A stretch of DNA of 10,589 nt, taken from assembly GCA_934725655.1 (NCBI GenBank), contig CAKVCJ010000041.1, positions 1 through 10,589 on the forward strand, read 5' to 3'. The notes beneath the pieces were generated by a model. It ran no database searches. It was not told the DNA's origin and worked only from the letters and a program-made list of their open reading frames with translations. The position numbers and the translations under genes are program-made. How positions within the stretch are numbered: the first letter of the stretch is position 1; every line of letters starts with the position of its first letter. Positions 6,850-10,589 of the stretch are shown one piece after another. This DNA is from an uncultured Brachyspira sp. GTDB taxonomy: Bacteria > Spirochaetota > Brachyspiria > Brachyspirales > Brachyspiraceae.

Positions 6850-7257
6850 TTATTTTTTAATATTTCCATTAAAGTCTATAGTAATTTTTTTTCTGCTTTT
6901 AAACTCAATTTTGTAATCTTTACTTCTTTTTTGTATATATATAACTTTTTCATTTGGAAATTCTTTCTTTAGAGTATTTTTTACAGCCTCTTCGATATAG
7001 TCAATAGATATTTCGTCTCCGCCGCCGCTTATAGTATTCCATTCTCCTTTATTGTTGGCATATATTTTTAATCCGCCTTTGAATATTAAAATATAAGTAC
7101 CAGACATTTCAGAAGCTCTAAATAAATAGTTATCTGGAAAATATTTATCAGCAAATGTTATAGCAGTTTTAGGAACTTCGCTTATTGCAACTGAGCCTGC
7201 GAATGCATATATTGTTATAAGAGATAATAAAGCAAATATATATATTATTTTTTTCAT
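6850..7257 (-). CDS. PepSY-like (DUF2874-type) periplasmic protein, copy 2
   Basis: A 135-residue protein. Residues 1-20 form a clean signal peptide ending YAFA, with probable cleavage before GS. The mature part of about 115 residues has the helix VPKTAITFADKYFPDN (28-43), the strand YILIFKGGLKIYANNKGEW (55-73), the helix YIEEAVKNTLKKEFPNE (87-103) and the final strand YKIEFKSRKKITIDFNGNI (115-133). This is the two-unit helix/strand PepSY-like layout. It shares Y-I-x-I-F-K-G-G, K-G-E-W and the G-x-I/M ending with the gene at 5208-5642, but has a cleavable signal, so it is probably free in the periplasm. The ribosome-binding site is excellent. It lies 53 bases downstream of the Vsp-like gene on the same strand and may be read through from it. 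Biochemical role unknown. Confidence 0.75.
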   Translation of the reverse strand: MKKIIYIFALLSLITIYAFAGSVAISEVPKTAITFADKYFPDNYLFRASEMSGTYILIFKGGLKIYANNKGEWNTISGGGDEISIDYIEEAVKNTLKKEFPNEKVIYIQKRSKDYKIEFKSRKKITIDFNGNIKK

Positions 7258-7265
7258 TGTTAGCG

Positions 7266-7273
7266 CCTCCTTT
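7266..7273 (-). promoter_or_regulatory. Shine-Dalgarno site of PepSY-like copy 2
   Basis: AAAGGAGG on the minus strand lies eight bases before ATG 7257. It is a near-perfect site. A TATAAT at 7290-7285 could be a -10 box of its own, but I found no matching -35. Confidence 0.75.
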
Positions 7274-7310
7274 ATTTAAGAAATATTATATACTACAAAT
7301 AAAATACTTT

Positions 7311-8426
7311 CTATAGTTTTACATTTCCAGCAATATAATATCTTCCGTCAGTAGCTCCTTGAAAACCTACATTAAACTCAGCAGGGCCTGCTTTGAATTT
7401 TCCAAATAAAGCATATTCTAAATATATCTTAGCTTCTTTGTCTTTTATATGCACCATTTCTCTCAAAGCAATATTAAGCATATACCATTCAAAACCTTGC
7501 TCCAAGCGTATATAATGAGCATCATTTTGCCTCCAAGTATATTCAGCAATAGCATTAAGCCAAATAGTTTCATTCATAAGCGGGAATCTAAAAGTAGCAG
7601 AAGCCTGAACAAGCGAATCAAATAATGTTATATGATAATTTTCTGGCTCTCTTCTGTTTTCATGTTCATAAAGGAATCTAAATTCTATATTTGGTATATT
7701 AAATCTTAATAGTAATGCTTTAGGTATACTATGTCTGAAATCCCCCTGTGAATATGCTATCTCATAATGATTTCCTATAAATCCAACCCTTATACCTGGA
7801 CCATTTAATACTTGAGGTATGTAATAGTCTGGAGTATCTATATATGCTGGATTTTGTGTGGTATCATAATAGTGCGGCATAAGCATAAATGTTGTTGTGT
7901 TAATATCAAAAGTAGCTCTTCCTCTTGCAGAAACTAATACTCTATCAACAAATACAGCTTGTACCCCGCCGTCATATATTCCTCCGTTTCCTCTTATATA
8001 AGGATAATTTATATCAGGATTATGTGTGTCAAAATATCCATATGCTGTAATAAAACCTGTAAATTGTATATAATCATTGTGGAATGTTTGTCCAATAGTT
8101 GCAAATGTATCTCTCATATTAAAAGTATTTACAGCAATTGCATAAGAGAAAGTTGAAACTAAATGAAATTCTAATGGGTATTTCTCAAAGAAACTTAAAT
8201 TTGTGTTGTTTAGATTGGGTAAAGTTCTCTTATAATCATCTCTAAAATAGTCTGGTTTTATGTATTGCGGAAGTTCATTGTTTCCTTCTCTTCCTATAAA
8301 CATATCAAATGCATTTGGAAGTTTCGGCATTATGGCATTGGTGTATGCTGTTTGTGAGTTTAGGATTGAAGAAACTGTTATTGCAATAAAGAAAGAGAAA
8401 AGAAATAGTTTTTTTATATTTTTCAT
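7311..8426 (-). CDS. Vsp-like variable surface protein of the outer membrane
   Basis: A 371-residue exported protein that I recognise as like the Brachyspira variable surface (Vsp) proteins, abundant outer-membrane proteins of about 39 kDa encoded by multigene families. The predicted size fits. The N terminus MKNIKKLFLFSFFIAITVSS, running on through ILNSQTA, is a signal peptide. The mature protein begins with the conserved-looking region around DMFIGREGNNELPQYIKP, DYFRDDYKRTLPNLNNT and FFEKYPLEFHLVSTFSYAIA. The rest is rich in Tyr, Phe, Asn and Arg with alternating strand patterns (a barrel-type protein) and ends GRYYIAGNVKL. An in-frame TTG at 8438 would add MDLF, but the ATG at 8426 is preferred. 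The promoter -10 box is at 8462-8457, so a TTG start would have almost no leader and no ribosome-binding site, while TTGGA sits 7-11 bases before the ATG. The Vsp name rests on recalled family resemblance; a generic outer-membrane protein is the fallback. Confidence 0.7.
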   Translation of the reverse strand: MKNIKKLFLFSFFIAITVSSILNSQTAYTNAIMPKLPNAFDMFIGREGNNELPQYIKPDYFRDDYKRTLPNLNNTNLSFFEKYPLEFHLVSTFSYAIAVNTFNMRDTFATIGQTFHNDYIQFTGFITAYGYFDTHNPDINYPYIRGNGGIYDGGVQAVFVDRVLVSARGRATFDINTTTFMLMPHYYDTTQNPAYIDTPDYYIPQVLNGPGIRVGFIGNHYEIAYSQGDFRHSIPKALLLRFNIPNIEFRFLYEHENRREPENYHITLFDSLVQASATFRFPLMNETIWLNAIAEYTWRQNDAHYIRLEQGFEWYMLNIALREMVHIKDKEAKIYLEYALFGKFKAGPAEFNVGFQGATDGRYYIAGNVKL

Positions 8427-8456
8427 AAATAAATCCAAGTAACAAAATATTTGGAT

Positions 8457-8484
8457 ATTATATATATAAATATTTTATTGTCAA
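8457..8484 (-). promoter_or_regulatory. Perfect consensus sigma-70 promoter of the Vsp-like gene
   Basis: On the minus strand, TTGACA (8484-8479), a 16-base spacer and TATAAT (8462-8457) give a perfect match in both hexamers. Transcription should begin near 8450, leaving a leader of about 24 bases. It sits in the 67-base gap after the chemoreceptor stop, so the Vsp-like gene is probably transcribed strongly and independently. Confidence 0.75.
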
Positions 8485-8493
8485 TTTCAAACA

Positions 8494-10333
8494 TCAAGAC
8501 ATCTTGAAAAAATTCATAATCTTCTTTAATTGCTGAGCCTGTTCTAAAATTTCTTTTGATGATAATGCTGTCTCATCTACTAAAGATACATTTTTTTGAG
8601 TAATGGCATCTATTTTAGATATAGCTATATTTACATGTTCTATAGAGCTTTCCTGTTCTAATGTAGTTGTGCTTATTTCATTCATTATTTTTGCAGTGTT
8701 TTCTACTTTTGATTGTATATCATCAAATATTAGTTTAGATTCTCTTGCTGTTTCTGCTGATTTATTAATTTTTTCATATATATTATCTATTAATAAAGTT
8801 ATATCTTTAGCAGAGGTTTGTGCATTTTGAGCTAAGTTTCTTACTTCGGAAGCTACAACCGAAAAACCTCTTCCATGTTCTCCAGCACGTGCTGCTTCTA
8901 CAGAGGCATTTAGTGCAAGTATGTTTGTTTGAAAAGCTATGTCTTCTATTGTTTTTGTAATGCTTTTAATTTTTTCGCTGTTCTCATAAACTTCTTCTAT
9001 ATTTCTTGTAGTTTCTGATATGCTGTTAGCACCATTTTCTACAGCTTCTTTTGATGATGCCATCATATTGTTTCCTTCTATAGAATTTGAGGCAGAAGTT
9101 TTTATTGTTGAAGCCATTTGTTCTATTGCTGATGAAGTCTCTTCTAAACTGCTTGCCTGTTCTTCGGTTATTTTTTCTAAATCATTGCTTCCTCTTGATA
9201 ATGTTAAAGCTGATTCATTAATTTTTTTAGAGGTGCTGTTTACTTCATTAATTATTGCAGATAAAGCATCTCTCATCCCTCTAAAAGAATCTGCTATTTC
9301 TCCTATTTCATTATTTTGAAACTTATGTTCTTCTAATATAAAATTCCCTTTTGACATATCTTTAGCTTCTTTTACTATTATTTTTAGAGGGGAAATTTTT
9401 ATTTTTGTGTATATATATCCTGCTAAATATGCTATGATAATACCTACTATTGTAATTATTATTCCTATAGTTATTAATTTATTTCTATTTTTGTTTAAAA
9501 GAGTATCTGGTATAGAAATCCCTAATTTCCAAGGCTGTATATTTGCCGAATAAAAGAAACATGATTTTTGTATAGATGATTCTGTAAATGATAAATAACC
9601 TTCTTTTTTATCAATTATATTGTTAAATTCTTTTGGCAATTCTTTTCCTATGTTATTTAACAAATTATGCATTATAATATTTTTCTTATTAATAATAAAA
9701 ATTCTTCTATTACCGTCAAAATTATCCCCTATATTAATCAGCATCTCATTAACAACCTTAGACCAATCTAATATTACAAGCATAGCCCCTAAATAACTTT
9801 TATCTGTTCTCGAAAGTATAGGCGATATACATCCTATAATCCATTTCCCATCTTTATTTTGATATATAGTCTGACAATGTAGTTTTTTTTATATTATCAA
9901 ATTTTTGCCACAGTTCTGGAAATAATTCAGATATTTTTTTCCCAGTGATATTATCAGCCTTTGATGAGCTGTTTATAATAGTACTGTCTTTTTCTACCAA
10001 TGATAAGCTAATTACATAAGGATTTTTTTCACCCATCAGTCTTAATACAGTCAGCATATTAGCCTCTGCTTCCACATTTCTTTGTATCATATAATTAATT
10101 ACAAATGATAATGAAGAGTAAGTATCTGTTAATACAAGCTGATTTTCTGTCCAAGAGTTTAAGAATGTAGTGTATCCTTTTACAGTGGTTTGAAATCCAT
10201 CATAAGTTGATTTGTCTATCGCTTTAGAAGATATTCTCACTAGTGTGAAAATGGATATAAAAAGGAGCAGGGTTATAAATATATTAATTGCAGTTGGTAT
10301 TTGTATTGCTAAGCTATTAAATTTATTTTTCAT
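8494..10333 (-). pseudogene. Methyl-accepting chemotaxis protein (dCache-type), split by a +1 frameshift in an A8/T8 tract
   Basis: A transmembrane chemoreceptor that senses ligands in the periplasm and controls CheA/CheW. The first 150 codons (from ATG 10333) hold TM1 (about 12-34) and the membrane-distal part of a Cache-like sensor; this frame then ends at 9854. The remainder is open in another frame through 8494. Removing one base from the eight-T run at 9883-9890 (A8 on the coding strand) joins ...FDNIKK to [34 protein letters not shown] and LVILDWS. The result is a normal 612-residue receptor. In that numbering TM2 is about 286-306, HAMP about 307-360 and the signalling hairpin about 462-494 ([20 protein letters not shown], then [16 protein letters not shown]). 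There is no CheR-binding NWETF-type tail; it ends FFKMS. Shine-Dalgarno AGAGG at 10342-10338. The break may be a phase-variable slip, a mutation or a homopolymer sequencing error. The distal piece has no start or ribosome site of its own that I can support. Confidence 0.88.
9883..9890. repeat. Homopolymer T8 (A8 on coding strand) at the chemoreceptor frameshift
   Basis: Eight consecutive T on the + strand lie inside the chemoreceptor gene, exactly where its frame breaks. Seven would restore the frame. Such a tract is prone both to slipped-strand mutation and to base-calling error. Confidence 0.85.
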
Positions 10334-10369
10334 ACGGCCTCTATTTTTTATTATACATGTATAGGGTAT

Positions 10370-10398
10370 AATATATTATGATTTTTTTGTTATGTCAA
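10370..10398 (-). promoter_or_regulatory. Candidate sigma-70 promoter of the chemoreceptor gene
   Basis: On the minus strand, TTGACA (10398-10393), a 17-base spacer and TATATT (10375-10370) form a promoter about 37 bases before ATG 10333. A nearer TATAAT (10355-10350) lacks a good -35. Motile spirochaetes often use other sigma factors for chemotaxis genes, but I see no clear sigma-28 or sigma-54 site here. Confidence 0.5.
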
Positions 10399-10463
10399 AT
10401 TATTTTTTTATAATATGTTTATATTTTTATTTATTATATTGTGATATATTGATAATATTTAAT

Positions 10464-10491
10464 TTGACTTTTAAATATTTTGTAGTAGAAT
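10464..10491 (+). promoter_or_regulatory. Candidate sigma-70 promoter of the gene at the window's right edge
   Basis: TTGACT (10464-10469), a 16-base spacer and TAGAAT (10486-10491) each match consensus at five of six positions. They lie about 70 bases before the GTG start at 10560, so the leader would be about 60 bases. Together with the chemoreceptor promoter this makes 10334-10559 a divergent promoter region. Confidence 0.45.
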
Positions 10492-10543
10492 ATATAGGTT
10501 GATATATAAGAGTATTAACCCAAAAATCACATATTTTAATAAT

Positions 10544-10550
10544 AAAGGAG
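10544..10550 (+). promoter_or_regulatory. Shine-Dalgarno site that decides a GTG start
   Basis: AAAGGAG ends nine bases before GTG 10560. This spacing, with no nearby in-frame ATG, is why the GTG is taken as the start. Confidence 0.65.
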
Positions 10551-10559
10551 AATAAAACT

Positions 10560-10589
10560 GTGAAACTCCCAAAAGTCAATGATTTAGGA
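10560..10589 (+). CDS. Start of an unidentified protein (GTG start), cut by window edge
   Basis: Ten codons are visible, reading MKLPKVNDLG with GTG taken as Met. Support comes from the strong AAAGGAG site and the promoter-like sequence upstream. The residues visible are too few to assign a family. It is divergent from the chemoreceptor gene. There is no sign yet of a signal peptide or membrane segment. Confidence 0.55.
   Translation, partial: MKLPKVNDLG

Noticed and set aside
8494..9783. Complete 429-residue cytoplasmic-start chemoreceptor
   Set aside because: It begins in mid-sensor domain without a ribosome-binding site, and its frame continues upstream to the homopolymer, where it joins the N-terminal half.

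Overview
The window looks like ordinary chromosome from a Brachyspira-type spirochaete. The DNA is very AT-rich, with AT-biased codons. It carries a Brachyspira Vsp-like surface protein, a small exported beta-barrel, a dCache chemoreceptor and a diacylglycerol glycosyltransferase. The genus call rests on recognising these families by eye, not on a search.

Layout. Positions 1-990 hold a tRNA-His cut by the window edge, a small outer-membrane beta-barrel protein and a tRNA-Arg(UCG), all on the + strand. Positions 994-3100 hold two minus-strand genes: a DUF1232/YkvA-like membrane protein and a 535-residue single-anchor protein of unknown role. Positions 3101-3352 form a divergent spacer with a candidate lysC promoter. 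LysC (aspartate kinase) follows at 3353-4708, then a DUF4234-type membrane protein gene that can only be read by changing frame twice (4727-5141). Positions 5208-7257 hold two paralogous PepSY-like exported proteins on either side of an MGDG-synthase/GT28-type glycolipid glycosyltransferase. The glycosyltransferase has its own consensus promoter. Positions 7311-10333 (minus strand) hold the Vsp-like outer-membrane protein, also behind a perfect consensus promoter, and a methyl-accepting chemotaxis protein split by one extra base in a run of eight T. The window ends with the first ten codons of a divergent + strand gene that starts with GTG.

How the parts fit. Several products concern the cell envelope: the barrel protein, Vsp, the PepSY-like proteins, glycolipid synthesis and the DUF1232/DUF4234 membrane proteins. 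No shared pathway is evident. LysC begins the aspartate-family (lysine/diaminopimelate, threonine, methionine) pathway. There is no mobile element, CRISPR array, phage gene or defence system. I do not see a convincing new system. The points most worth a second look are the homopolymer frameshift in the chemoreceptor (phase switch, mutation or sequencing error), the doubly frameshifted DUF4234 gene, and the PepSY-like pair around the glycosyltransferase.
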